From Solibacillus sp040273735 (lineage in GTDB: Bacteria; Bacillota; Bacilli; Bacillales_A; Planococcaceae): 64,000 nucleotides of DNA. Shown in pieces: positions 1-7,698 of this stretch. The notes under the pieces are model-generated. The model ran no database searches. It saw nothing but the letters and a program-made list of their open reading frames with translations, and was not told the origin of the DNA. The DNA is taken from contig NZ_JBELZM010000001.1 of NCBI RefSeq assembly GCF_040273735.1, positions 310,001 through 374,000 of the forward strand, written 5' to 3'. The position numbers and the translations under genes were made by a program. How positions within the stretch are numbered: the first letter of the stretch is position 1; each line of letters begins with the position of its first letter.

Positions 1-35
1 AAATGTTCGATTTTTACGTTATCAACAAGGAGTGA
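1..35 (+). CDS. C-terminal tail of an upstream gene (partial)
   Basis: One reading frame is open from the window edge to a TGA at 33-35 and encodes MFDFYVINKE at the C-terminus. The stop overlaps the ribosome binding site of rsmE, as expected for the previous gene of an operon. In Bacillus the gene before rsmE is usually prmA, the ribosomal protein L11 methyltransferase. Eleven codons are too few to confirm that, so identity is only a guess from position. Confidence 0.3.
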   Translation, partial: MFDFYVINKE

Positions 36-40
36 AGACA

Positions 41-784
41 ATGCAAAGATATTTTGTAGATACACTGGATAATGATATGGACCAATTTATCATTTCCGGA
101 GAAAACGCGCGCCATATTTCAAAAGTAATGCGCATGACGGTAGGAGAAGAAATCATTGTTGTGCATGACAATGTAGCATATGTTTGTGAAATTATCGAGC
201 TGGATCAGGATGTCCATGCGAAGAAAACAGGTACGACAATCCCTTCACCGGAAATGCCGGTTAAAGTCGATATTGCATGTGGCCTGCCAAAAGGCGATAA
301 ACTGGAACTGATTGCACAAAAAGCGACAGAGCTCGGAATGTACGCATTAATTCCGTTTGCTGCGGAACGTTCGATTGTAAAATGGGATGATAAAAAAGCG
401 AAGAAAAACCAGGAACGCCTTCAAAAAATCGCTCAGGAAGCGGCTGAGCAATCGCATCGTACATATGTCCCGAGTGTTGCACAACCAATTAGTTTCAAAC
501 AGCTTGTACAAACATTCTCTAACTATGATGCGGTATATATTGCAGATGAAGAAGATGCGAAGCTGGTGGCACGTACGACATTTAAACAAAAGCTGCAGTC
601 GTTAAATACTGATAAAACACCGCGCATCTTATGCATTTTCGGTCCTGAAGGCGGCATTTCCCGCAATGAATTGGCAGCATTGCTCGAAGCCGGTGCACAG
701 ACAATGTCACTTGGGCCGCGTATTTTACGCGCAGAGACGGCACCGTTGTATGCGTTGGCTGCGATTTCTTATGAATTTGAATAA
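41..784 (+). CDS. rsmE: 16S rRNA (uracil-1498-N3)-methyltransferase RsmE
   Basis: This SPOUT-class enzyme uses S-adenosylmethionine to methylate U1498 of 16S rRNA in the assembled 30S subunit. The 247-residue protein has the usual family length. An N-terminal PUA-like domain (residues 1-70) is followed by the SPOUT fold. The C-terminal SAM-binding knot is marked by IFGPEGGISRNE and then LGPRILRAETAP. I chose ATG at 41 because AAGGAG at 27-32 lies 8 nt before it; the in-frame GTG at 32 is part of that ribosome binding site. A strong terminator follows at 822-866, so this gene ends the upstream operon. Confidence 0.95.
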   Translation: MQRYFVDTLDNDMDQFIISGENARHISKVMRMTVGEEIIVVHDNVAYVCEIIELDQDVHAKKTGTTIPSPEMPVKVDIACGLPKGDKLELIAQKATELGMYALIPFAAERSIVKWDDKKAKKNQERLQKIAQEAAEQSHRTYVPSVAQPISFKQLVQTFSNYDAVYIADEEDAKLVARTTFKQKLQSLNTDKTPRILCIFGPEGGISRNELAALLEAGAQTMSLGPRILRAETAPLYALAAISYEFE

Positions 785-821
785 TTGAATGCGTTTTAAA
801 TAACAGTGCCAAAGAAAGCAG

Positions 822-866
822 AAAGCCTTAATTTCTCACGTAAAGAGAAATTAAGGCTTTTTGTTT
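822..866 (+). terminator. Rho-independent terminator of rsmE
   Basis: Perfect 16-bp stem (822-837 with 845-860, arms beginning AAAGCCTTAATTTC), a 7-nt loop, then a T-rich run. It separates rsmE from the desaturase gene. Confidence 0.9.
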
Positions 867-898
867 TAAAAATATCTCAAATTAAATGTATTTCCGCC

Positions 899-927
899 TT
901 GTATAACGAAATTCAAATATGTATAAT
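899..927 (+). promoter_or_regulatory. Candidate sigma-A promoter of the desaturase gene
   Basis: TTGTAT at 899-904 and TATAAT at 922-927 are separated by 17 bp. A second TATAAT lies at 933-938. Transcription from here would give an untranslated leader of about 165 nt before the ATG at 1104. The hexamers are close to consensus; use of the promoter is inferred. Confidence 0.5.
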
Positions 928-1032
928 GTTTGTATAATATAAGACAGCGTCTATGGACAGAAATTTATTGTAAATAGCTTTATTGTGAAAATTTATTAAT
1001 ATTAACAGTGAAAAGAATTAATTACACCTCTG

Positions 1033-1074
1033 AACATTATACAAATTAATCTGTGTGAGTGAAACATTGTACAA
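1033..1074. promoter_or_regulatory. Candidate operator: two 12-bp direct repeats
   Basis: AACATTATACAA at 1033-1044 and AACATTGTACAA at 1063-1074 are 30 bp apart, about three helical turns, just upstream of the desaturase start. The reverse-complement form occurs in the promoter (TGTATAATGTT at 920-930). The arrangement suggests binding of a dimeric regulator, but no regulator gene is visible nearby. Confidence 0.35.
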
Positions 1075-1103
1075 TATTGAATCGAAACAGGGAGGAACTA
1101 TAA

Positions 1104-2678
1104 ATGAAAAAAATTGCAGTGGTAGGGGCAGGACCTGGCGGATTAGCAGTCGCCATGTTATTGGCGCATAAAGGTTATGAAGTGACGATTTATGAAAAGC
1201 AGGCTTATGTAGGTGGGCGAACAAGCGAAATTAAGCTTGGTGATTATAAATTTGACATGGGCCCGACTTTTTTAAATATGTTGTACATTGCAGAAGAAAT
1301 TTTTGACCTAACAGGCCGTAATATACACGATTATGTGGATTTGATTGATTTGAATCCGATGTATCAATTAATCTACCATAATAAAAAAATTAATATGACA
1401 CGTGATGCAGATGAGATGATTCGTCAAATCAATGAGCTTTTCCCTGGGAATGAGGGGAGCTACGAGCGTTACATGGAGCAGACGCAAAAGAAACTAGAAG
1501 TGCTTGCCCCTGTGCTGCAGGCTCCGATGAATAAGCTGACAGATTTGTTCAACCCGAAAGTTATGAAAGCTTTTAAAGAATTGGAAGTTGGAAATTCTCT
1601 TGTTGATACGTTGTCCAAGTTTTATAACGAAGAGGAATTACAGCTCGCTTTCACATTCCAGGCAAAATATTTAGGGATGTCTCCATGGGAAAGTCCTGGC
1701 GCATTTTCAATACTTTCGTATATTGAACATGCGTACGGCGTTTATCATATTAAAGGCGGCATCAATAAGCTGACGGAAGCAATGGGAAGAGTTGTGCTGG
1801 AATCGGGCGGGAAAATTCTTCTCAATAACGGCGTAAAAAAATTGAAAACTAACGGCAGAAAAGTGACGGGTCTACTACTGGAAGATGGTCAGGAAATCGA
1901 AGCGGATGAAGTAATTATTAACGGAGATTTTGCACATGCGATGACAAATCTTGTTGAGCCGGGACTATTAAAAAAATATACACCGGAAAAACTCGAGAAA
2001 AAACAATACTCCTGTTCAACGTTCATGCTGTATTTAGGTGTCAATAAACGATTTGATTTACCGCACCATACAATATGGTTTGCGAAGGATTACCGGAAAA
2101 ATGTGGAGGAGATTACAAAAACAAAACTGATGTCCGAAGATCCATCGATTTACATTCAAAATGCAGTAGTAACGGATGAAACGGTAGCACCGAAAGGGAA
2201 ATCAACATTATACATTTTAGTACCGGTACCGAATAATATGAGTGGAATTGACTGGTCGGAAAAGGCAGGTCCTTTCCGGGATATGGTTTTAAATATGGTA
2301 GCAGATAAACTTGGTGTTAAGGACATTTGGGACCATATCGAAGAAGAGCGTATGATTACACCTGCTGACTGGGAGCGCGATATTCATGTATATAAAGGGG
2401 CGACGTTCAACTTAGGCCATCAATTATCGCAAATGCTTGTATTCCGTCCTCGAAATAAATTTGAAGAGCTGGATCATTGCTGGTTAGTCGGTGGCGGAAC
2501 ACACCCGGGCAGTGGGTTGCCGATTATTCTGGAATCAGCCCGAATTACAGCAAACGGCATTTTACAGCAGGATAAACAGACGTTGCTTCCTGTTAAACCA
2601 CTGCCGAATGTGGAACTGTATAAAAAGAAAAAACCACAATTACAGCATCAGCCTGCAGCTATTCAAACAAATGCTTAG
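1104..2678 (+). CDS. Phytoene/diapophytoene desaturase-family FAD oxidoreductase
   Basis: This 524-residue flavoprotein belongs to the CrtI/CrtN family, which dehydrogenates or oxidises C30/C40 carotenoid precursors at the membrane. The N-terminus has the dinucleotide-binding motif VVGAGPGG (residues 7-13) followed by an acidic residue (YEK) and GGRTSE. The C-terminus has the family FAD motif with GGGTHPGSGLP. The start is supported by GGGAGGAAC before the ATG. No crtM synthase or other pigment gene adjoins it, so it is a stand-alone gene between rsmE and a PH-domain gene. Which member of the family it is (CrtN, CrtNc/CrtP or a saturase-like relative) cannot be decided by eye. Confidence 0.8.
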   Translation: MKKIAVVGAGPGGLAVAMLLAHKGYEVTIYEKQAYVGGRTSEIKLGDYKFDMGPTFLNMLYIAEEIFDLTGRNIHDYVDLIDLNPMYQLIYHNKKINMTRDADEMIRQINELFPGNEGSYERYMEQTQKKLEVLAPVLQAPMNKLTDLFNPKVMKAFKELEVGNSLVDTLSKFYNEEELQLAFTFQAKYLGMSPWESPGAFSILSYIEHAYGVYHIKGGINKLTEAMGRVVLESGGKILLNNGVKKLKTNGRKVTGLLLEDGQEIEADEVIINGDFAHAMTNLVEPGLLKKYTPEKLEKKQYSCSTFMLYLGVNKRFDLPHHTIWFAKDYRKNVEEITKTKLMSEDPSIYIQNAVVTDETVAPKGKSTLYILVPVPNNMSGIDWSEKAGPFRDMVLNMVADKLGVKDIWDHIEEERMITPADWERDIHVYKGATFNLGHQLSQMLVFRPRNKFEELDHCWLVGGGTHPGSGLPIILESARITANGILQQDKQTLLPVKPLPNVELYKKKKPQLQHQPAAIQTNA

Positions 2679-2753
2679 AGAGTGAGTTCATTGTATGAAA
2701 CTTTTATTTGAATGGAAACGTATAATAACTATTCATTTAAAGGAGGCAATACA

Positions 2754-3368
2754 ATGTTCAAAAAATTAGCATCAGATGCATTAGGTCTATCAGATATTGG
2801 GGTAGTTATTTCAAGACAGGACTTTGACAAAACAGATTCGGATGATTTTATTTTTAATGAAGTAGATGAAAAAATTTATTTCCTGATCAAAACAAAAGCG
2901 GATGAGTATTGCTTCACAAACTACGCATTAATTCATGTAGACGGGGCGAATGCAATCAGTAAAAAACGTATGCTGCGTCGCTATGATTATGAACATTTTG
3001 CGATTGAAGAAGTGCTGCTGGAAACGGCCGGAACAATTGATCTGGATGTTGAAATTAAATTTGTGATCGGAAATGTGCCGTTAAGCATTGATATTCATAA
3101 AAAACACTTAACGGAAATAAAAGATCTGTACAAAGCGCTTCATGCTATTTCACTTGAACAAAAAGCGAATACATTCAGTATGGATGCTGCAAAACAAAGC
3201 TTGAATTTAGCTGCATCAGCAATCGGCCGCGCGGGTAATGAGGGTGTTTCACCAGCTGATGCATTTAAGGAAATCACAGCATTTTCACATAGCTGGCTGC
3301 TGGAGCAGAAGAAATCGTTTGTTAGAAAAGATTTTGGCGATGTTTTCGAGAAATATATTAATAACTAA
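2754..3368 (+). CDS. Bacterial PH-domain protein, YvbH-like
   Basis: This 204-residue soluble protein resembles B. subtilis YvbH: an N-terminal bacterial pleckstrin-homology fold (about residues 1-125, with segments such as DEKIYFLIKTK and YALIHVDGAN) followed by an alpha-helical C-terminal domain. The biochemical role of the family is unknown. ATG at 2754 is chosen because AAAGGAGG at 2739-2746 precedes it by 7 nt; an ATG 42 nt upstream has no such site. It is followed by a clear terminator and is probably transcribed alone or with the desaturase. Confidence 0.75.
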   Translation: MFKKLASDALGLSDIGVVISRQDFDKTDSDDFIFNEVDEKIYFLIKTKADEYCFTNYALIHVDGANAISKKRMLRRYDYEHFAIEEVLLETAGTIDLDVEIKFVIGNVPLSIDIHKKHLTEIKDLYKALHAISLEQKANTFSMDAAKQSLNLAASAIGRAGNEGVSPADAFKEITAFSHSWLLEQKKSFVRKDFGDVFEKYINN

Positions 3369-3381
3369 TAGATTGTAGACG

Positions 3382-3415
3382 CACTCATAATCTGAAATAG
3401 ATTATGAGTGTTTTT
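3382..3415 (+). terminator. Rho-independent terminator
   Basis: Perfect 12-bp stem (3382-3393 with 3399-3410, CACTCATAATCT), 5-nt loop, then TTTTT. It closes the PH-domain gene unit. Confidence 0.9.
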
Positions 3416-3431
3416 CATATCAATTCTTTCC

Positions 3432-3457
3432 GTTTTCGGACCGTGTTTTAGGGGAAT
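3432..3457 (+). promoter_or_regulatory. Possible sigma-B-type promoter of the exopolysaccharide locus
   Basis: GTTTTC, 14 bp, then GGGAAT resembles the sigma-B pattern (GTTTAA, 12-14 bp, GGGWAW) about 55 nt upstream of the glycosidase start. The -35 match is only partial, and no other convincing promoter was seen in this gap. Confidence 0.3.
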
Positions 3458-3513
3458 AGAAACATTAAAGTAATTCTTTCCCTTTTTAATTAAAATGATG
3501 ATAGGTGGCGCTG

Positions 3514-5706
3514 ATGAAAAAAATATTACTCGTACTAGGATTGCTGCTGCTCATAACAGTTCCGCTAGCGATTTATTTCATCAATGATAAATCCATTTCG
3601 GAAAGTGATGAGGCAGATGGGGAATCTTCAACATCAAAGCAAATAGTTGCAACATCCGTTGAACCGGTCCATGAGCAGAATATTGCCTATAATGCCCGGG
3701 TGCTAAGCGATCGATATGAGGTGCTGCAAAACGGTAAATGGCAGGAAATGACCATAAAAGGGGTAAATATCGGTATGGCTAAGCCTGGCCTTTTCCCGGG
3801 AGAAGCAGGAATCACAAAAAAAGATTATACTAGATGGCTCGAATCAATTGGTAACATGCACGCGAATGCAATCCGTGTTTATACGATCCACCCGCCGGCA
3901 TTTTATGAAGCGTTGTTGGAGTACAATGAGTCGCATGAACAGCCAATCTACTTGTTCCATGGGGTATGGCTGGAAGAAGAGCCGGTAATTGAGAAGCTGG
4001 ATGTATATGGTGAAACGACGGAAAAGTTTCAAAAGGAAATAAATGATATTATCGACATTCTGCACGGCAATGCAGAAATTGAGCATCAGCCGGGCCATGC
4101 TTTTGGGGATTATACTGCGAATGTCGCTCCATATGTAATTGGCTGGATGATCGGCATCGAGTGGTACCCGGAAGCAGTTAAATCGGTTAATGAGAAATAT
4201 AAAGGCAAGGCACAATATGATGGTAAGTATTTTTCGACAAAAGATGCTGCTCCATTTGAAATCTGGCTTGCAGAGCAGATGGAATATGCGGCCCAGTACG
4301 AAATGGATGAATACAAATGGATGAGGCCGTTCAGCTTTACGAACTGGGTAACGACCGATTTATTGAACCACCCGTACGAACCGAGTGAAGAGGAAGATAT
4401 GGTGTCCGTAAATCCGAATGTCATTTATGAGAAAAACGAGTTGCAGCATGTTGGTCAATTTGCAAACTACCATGTTTATCCATATTATCCCGATTTTTTG
4501 AATTTCACGCCTGAATATTTACAATATAAGGACCATCGCGGTGAACCGAATAGCTATGCAGCATATTTAAATGATTTGAAGAAGGCGCACCGTCTGCCGA
4601 TATTAATTTCCGAATTCGGAATTCCGGCTTCCCGCGGGTTGACACATAAAAATCCGTTTGGCTGGAATCAGGGTTTTGTGACCGAGCACCAGCAGGGGGA
4701 ATATTTAGTGAGTCTCTATGAAGATATTCTGCAAGAAGGTATGCTTGGCGGTATAGTATTCTCCTGGCAGGATGAATGGTTTAAGCGGACATGGAATACG
4801 ATGGATCTCGATAATCCGGACCAAAGGCCATTTTGGTCAAATGCACAAACGAATGAACAGCAGTTCGGACTGCTCAGCTTTGATACGTTGAAAATAAAAG
4901 TAGATGGGGATATATCGGACTGGTCAGGGAAAAAGCCGATGTATGAAACGAAACAGACCGCCATGTATATGGATTCTGATGAACGCTATTTGTATATACG
5001 GATGGATGTGGAAAATGCACAATTCTCAAATGACAATTATCCGATAATCTATTTTAATACAGTAAAAGGGCAAGGAAATTCAACATATAAGGACTACCCG
5101 TTATTGAATAAAGCAGATTTCGTACTGACGATTAAAGATGAGGAAAATAGCAGAATCGAAGTGGATGCCTACTATGATCTGTTCCAGAAACTGTATGGCG
5201 ACCAATTGAAGCTCGTACCGTTTGAAGGGATGACTGAAAAAAACAGCGGGCAATTTAACTCGATTGAGTATGCGATAAATAAACAGCTCACGATTCCAAT
5301 TCTCGATAAAACCTATCCATTCGAAAAATACGAGACAGGGAAACTGCGAAAAGGAAACGGCAACCCGGAAAGTCCGGATTATGATTCACTTGCCGATTAT
5401 GAAATCAACGAAGCCGATGGGATTGTCGAAATTCGCATTCCTTGGCTATTGCTGAATTTTACGGATCCGAGCCGCCAGAAAATTTGGTCGGATATATATG
5501 CAGGTGAGGAAATGACAAGAGAAATTACCGGAGGGATTGAAGTGGGTGCATTATTCATCGAAAATAATGCCGTGAAAAACCGTATACCGGAAAATAAATC
5601 CGACCTGAAAACCTATACATGGGAAGGTTGGACACTACCCAAGTATAAGGAACGTTTAAAGGAATCGTATTATATTTTGCAGGAAAAATTTTCAGAGATA
5701 CATTGA
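3514..5706 (+). CDS. Membrane-anchored clan GH-A-like glycoside hydrolase with C-terminal CBM9-like domain
   Basis: The 730-residue protein starts with a signal anchor (LLVLGLLLLITVPLAIYF), a low-complexity acidic linker, then a TIM-barrel-like region. Candidate acid/base Glu lies in GIEWYP (near residue 215) and candidate nucleophile Glu in LISEFGIPASRG (near 366), with an aromatic strand FSWQDEW after it, as in clan GH-A enzymes. From about residue 460 a second domain begins (VDGDISDWSG, later RYLYIRMDVEN) that resembles carbohydrate-binding DOMON/CBM9 folds. ATG at 3514 follows AGGTGG; the GTG at 3505 overlaps that site. First gene of an exopolysaccharide-type cluster, so it probably trims or processes the polymer outside the cell. 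Substrate unknown. Confidence 0.7.
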   Translation: MKKILLVLGLLLLITVPLAIYFINDKSISESDEADGESSTSKQIVATSVEPVHEQNIAYNARVLSDRYEVLQNGKWQEMTIKGVNIGMAKPGLFPGEAGITKKDYTRWLESIGNMHANAIRVYTIHPPAFYEALLEYNESHEQPIYLFHGVWLEEEPVIEKLDVYGETTEKFQKEINDIIDILHGNAEIEHQPGHAFGDYTANVAPYVIGWMIGIEWYPEAVKSVNEKYKGKAQYDGKYFSTKDAAPFEIWLAEQMEYAAQYEMDEYKWMRPFSFTNWVTTDLLNHPYEPSEEEDMVSVNPNVIYEKNELQHVGQFANYHVYPYYPDFLNFTPEYLQYKDHRGEPNSYAAYLNDLKKAHRLPILISEFGIPASRGLTHKNPFGWNQGFVTEHQQGEYLVSLYEDILQEGMLGGIVFSWQDEWFKRTWNTMDLDNPDQRPFWSNAQTNEQQFGLLSFDTLKIKVDGDISDWSGKKPMYETKQTAMYMDSDERYLYIRMDVENAQFSNDNYPIIYFNTVKGQGNSTYKDYPLLNKADFVLTIKDEENSRIEVDAYYDLFQKLYGDQLKLVPFEGMTEKNSGQFNSIEYAINKQLTIPILDKTYPFEKYETGKLRKGNGNPESPDYDSLADYEINEADGIVEIRIPWLLLNFTDPSRQKIWSDIYAGEEMTREITGGIEVGALFIENNAVKNRIPENKSDLKTYTWEGWTLPKYKERLKESYYILQEKFSEIH

Positions 5707-5792
5707 GCCATTGTAAATATCCACTGTTTTCCGAGCGATTGGATGTGGATTGCAGTGAGGCGAGGCATCTGTATAAACAGGGGTGAAATAAA

Positions 5793-6647
5793 ATGGAAGA
5801 AAATGAGAATCATTTAAGTAATAGCATAGAGAATTTTCAGAGTTTGAAGGATCTTTATGATTTGCAGATAGCTTATATTAAGAAAAAGGGGATTCATTTT
5901 ACTTTTGTTTTCGTAAAATATTCAGATGAAATCTCAGTAAGCTATGAAGAATTCTATCAGTTAGTGCAAGAAAATTTACGTAAGTCGGATTTTGTTTTTG
6001 CGCATCGGTCAAAACAATATATCATTCTTGTTCTGTCAATCAGCAAAGCTATGGAAACCAAATCATTTCTAGGACGGCTTCAATCTGCCATATCACCATT
6101 CAAAATGCCGCTTGTCGCCGTTATTGCAGAAATTGCGAATTCTTTGCATCCGCTTGAAGAAATACTGGAAGTTGGCGAGGCAGAGGTGATGAGCCTGGAA
6201 TTTTCAGAGGCACAAATAGTGTCGATTCCTCATTTTATGGAAAAAGAGCGAATTAAGATGAAAGTCAGCATCATCGAAAATGATCATATTACACAATCTA
6301 TTTTTTCGAATCTGTTTCAAAACCTGGAAACAGCTGAACAGGATTTGGATGTCCGGGTGTTTAATGACGGGCTTGAATTTGTAGAATCAGACTGGTATCG
6401 AAGTGAGCATCATCACATCATCGTGCTGAATGATATTTTACCTAGAAAAAATGGCTTTGAGGTTTTGCATTATTTGCGCGGTTTGCCTAATGAAGAAAAA
6501 TATTTAATTTTGTTTATTTCAACGCGTAATTCAGAGGAGGCTCAGCTTTATAGTTTTGAAAATGGTGCTGATGCTTACTTTGTCCGTCCCTTTAATTTGA
6601 AAATTTTTGAAATACGTATTAAAAATCATTTGAGAAGGTCGCGATAA
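5793..6647 (+). CDS. Degenerate GGDEF plus degenerate receiver protein, probable c-di-GMP receptor
   Basis: The 284-residue cytoplasmic protein has two signalling-like domains. Residues about 15-130 follow the GGDEF fold, but the catalytic motif is replaced by RSKQY (72-76). An RxxD I-site (R63-K-S-D66) sits exactly six residues before it, the spacing used for allosteric c-di-GMP binding. Residues about 155-284 form a response-regulator receiver: the phosphoacceptor position carries Asn213 (VLNDILP) and the conserved Lys is Arg265 (FVRPF), so phosphorylation is unlikely. No output domain follows. It is 2 nt upstream of a HEAT-repeat membrane gene and two genes from a GT2 synthase. By analogy with YdaK it may relay c-di-GMP to polymer synthesis; that role is inferred. 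Confidence 0.75.
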   Translation: MEENENHLSNSIENFQSLKDLYDLQIAYIKKKGIHFTFVFVKYSDEISVSYEEFYQLVQENLRKSDFVFAHRSKQYIILVLSISKAMETKSFLGRLQSAISPFKMPLVAVIAEIANSLHPLEEILEVGEAEVMSLEFSEAQIVSIPHFMEKERIKMKVSIIENDHITQSIFSNLFQNLETAEQDLDVRVFNDGLEFVESDWYRSEHHHIIVLNDILPRKNGFEVLHYLRGLPNEEKYLILFISTRNSEEAQLYSFENGADAYFVRPFNLKIFEIRIKNHLRRSR

Positions 6648-6648
6648 T

Positions 6649-7692
6649 ATGATAGATCGTCAATTTTTAGTCGGGGCGCTCATGGCCGGCGCTATCATGC
6701 TGATCGTTATATTATGTATATTTATATATTTAGTCTATAAAGGGATGAAAAGAAATCGGACGAATGAAAAGATGAACGCATATTTCGAACAATATAAAAC
6801 GGTATGGTATAACTATCTTGTTTATAACGAACCGCTAGATCACCGGCCGGAAAATCAAATTACGATGAAGGCGGTGGATCATCTGTTTGTTTCCTATTTG
6901 ACGACACTTAATAATGATTCTATTCATAGAAAGGTTTCCGAATACGCAGCATTGAATATGCAGAATTACTATATCGAGCAAATAAAAAGCCGTGATCGAT
7001 CGGTCCGTTTGAATGTATTGCAGCGTACTTTGTTGCTGGAGCTGGAATTTTTAGTACCGATCATTGAGCGGCATTTAAAGAACAAGCGCGATTATGAGAT
7101 GGAAGAATATTTATTAATGCTGCGGGTAGTCGCAAAATTTAATCAGAACTTGTTTTATGCCCATGTGTATCAGCCGAGATTACCTTTGGATGACTATGAA
7201 TATAAACTTTTGTTATCGACGATTGGTGAAGGCTATATCGACTATTTTACAAACCATTTTGATTCCTTGCCAACGGGGCTGAAACTTGCCCTTCTTGATT
7301 ATCTGAGTTTAAGCACAAATGTAAGTAATGATTCTCTCTCTTTCTATGAGCGTTTGTTAATATCCGAAGATCAGGAGCTAAGAATCCGGGTTCTAAAAGC
7401 GATTGCCTCATTCGGCATGGTTTCTGATCTCCAACTGTATGAGCGTTTTGTCGATTCCGCCAGCTGGGAAGAGAGGCTAATGATGGCGAAAATTTTGCGG
7501 TTTGTAAAAGAAGAGCAATCTTATCAAAATCTTCAACGATTAATAGCCGATTCAAATTGGCAAGTACGTAAACAGGCGGCCTTATCTTTATTGAATATGC
7601 CAGGCGGGCGAGTGATTTTACAGCAAATAATCGACAGTGAAAACGATTTGTATGCAGCAGATATGGCAAAGGAAGTCATGAAGTTAGGATGA
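6649..7692 (+). CDS. Membrane-anchored HEAT-repeat protein (paralogue 1)
   Basis: The 347-residue protein has one N-terminal membrane helix (about residues 7-30) followed by basic residues (KGMKRNR), placing the rest in the cytoplasm. The body is built of short helical pairs like HEAT repeats, clearest near residues 225-340 (LRIRVLKAIASFG, then WQVRKQAALSLLNMPGG). Such scaffolds usually bind other proteins. It lies 2 nt after the degenerate GGDEF gene and 6 nt before the GT2 synthase, so it is a likely adaptor between the c-di-GMP sensor and the synthase (inference). A paralogue lies at 9433-10470. Confidence 0.7.
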   Translation: MIDRQFLVGALMAGAIMLIVILCIFIYLVYKGMKRNRTNEKMNAYFEQYKTVWYNYLVYNEPLDHRPENQITMKAVDHLFVSYLTTLNNDSIHRKVSEYAALNMQNYYIEQIKSRDRSVRLNVLQRTLLLELEFLVPIIERHLKNKRDYEMEEYLLMLRVVAKFNQNLFYAHVYQPRLPLDDYEYKLLLSTIGEGYIDYFTNHFDSLPTGLKLALLDYLSLSTNVSNDSLSFYERLLISEDQELRIRVLKAIASFGMVSDLQLYERFVDSASWEERLMMAKILRFVKEEQSYQNLQRLIADSNWQVRKQAALSLLNMPGGRVILQQIIDSENDLYAADMAKEVMKLG

Positions 7693-7698
7693 TGATAA

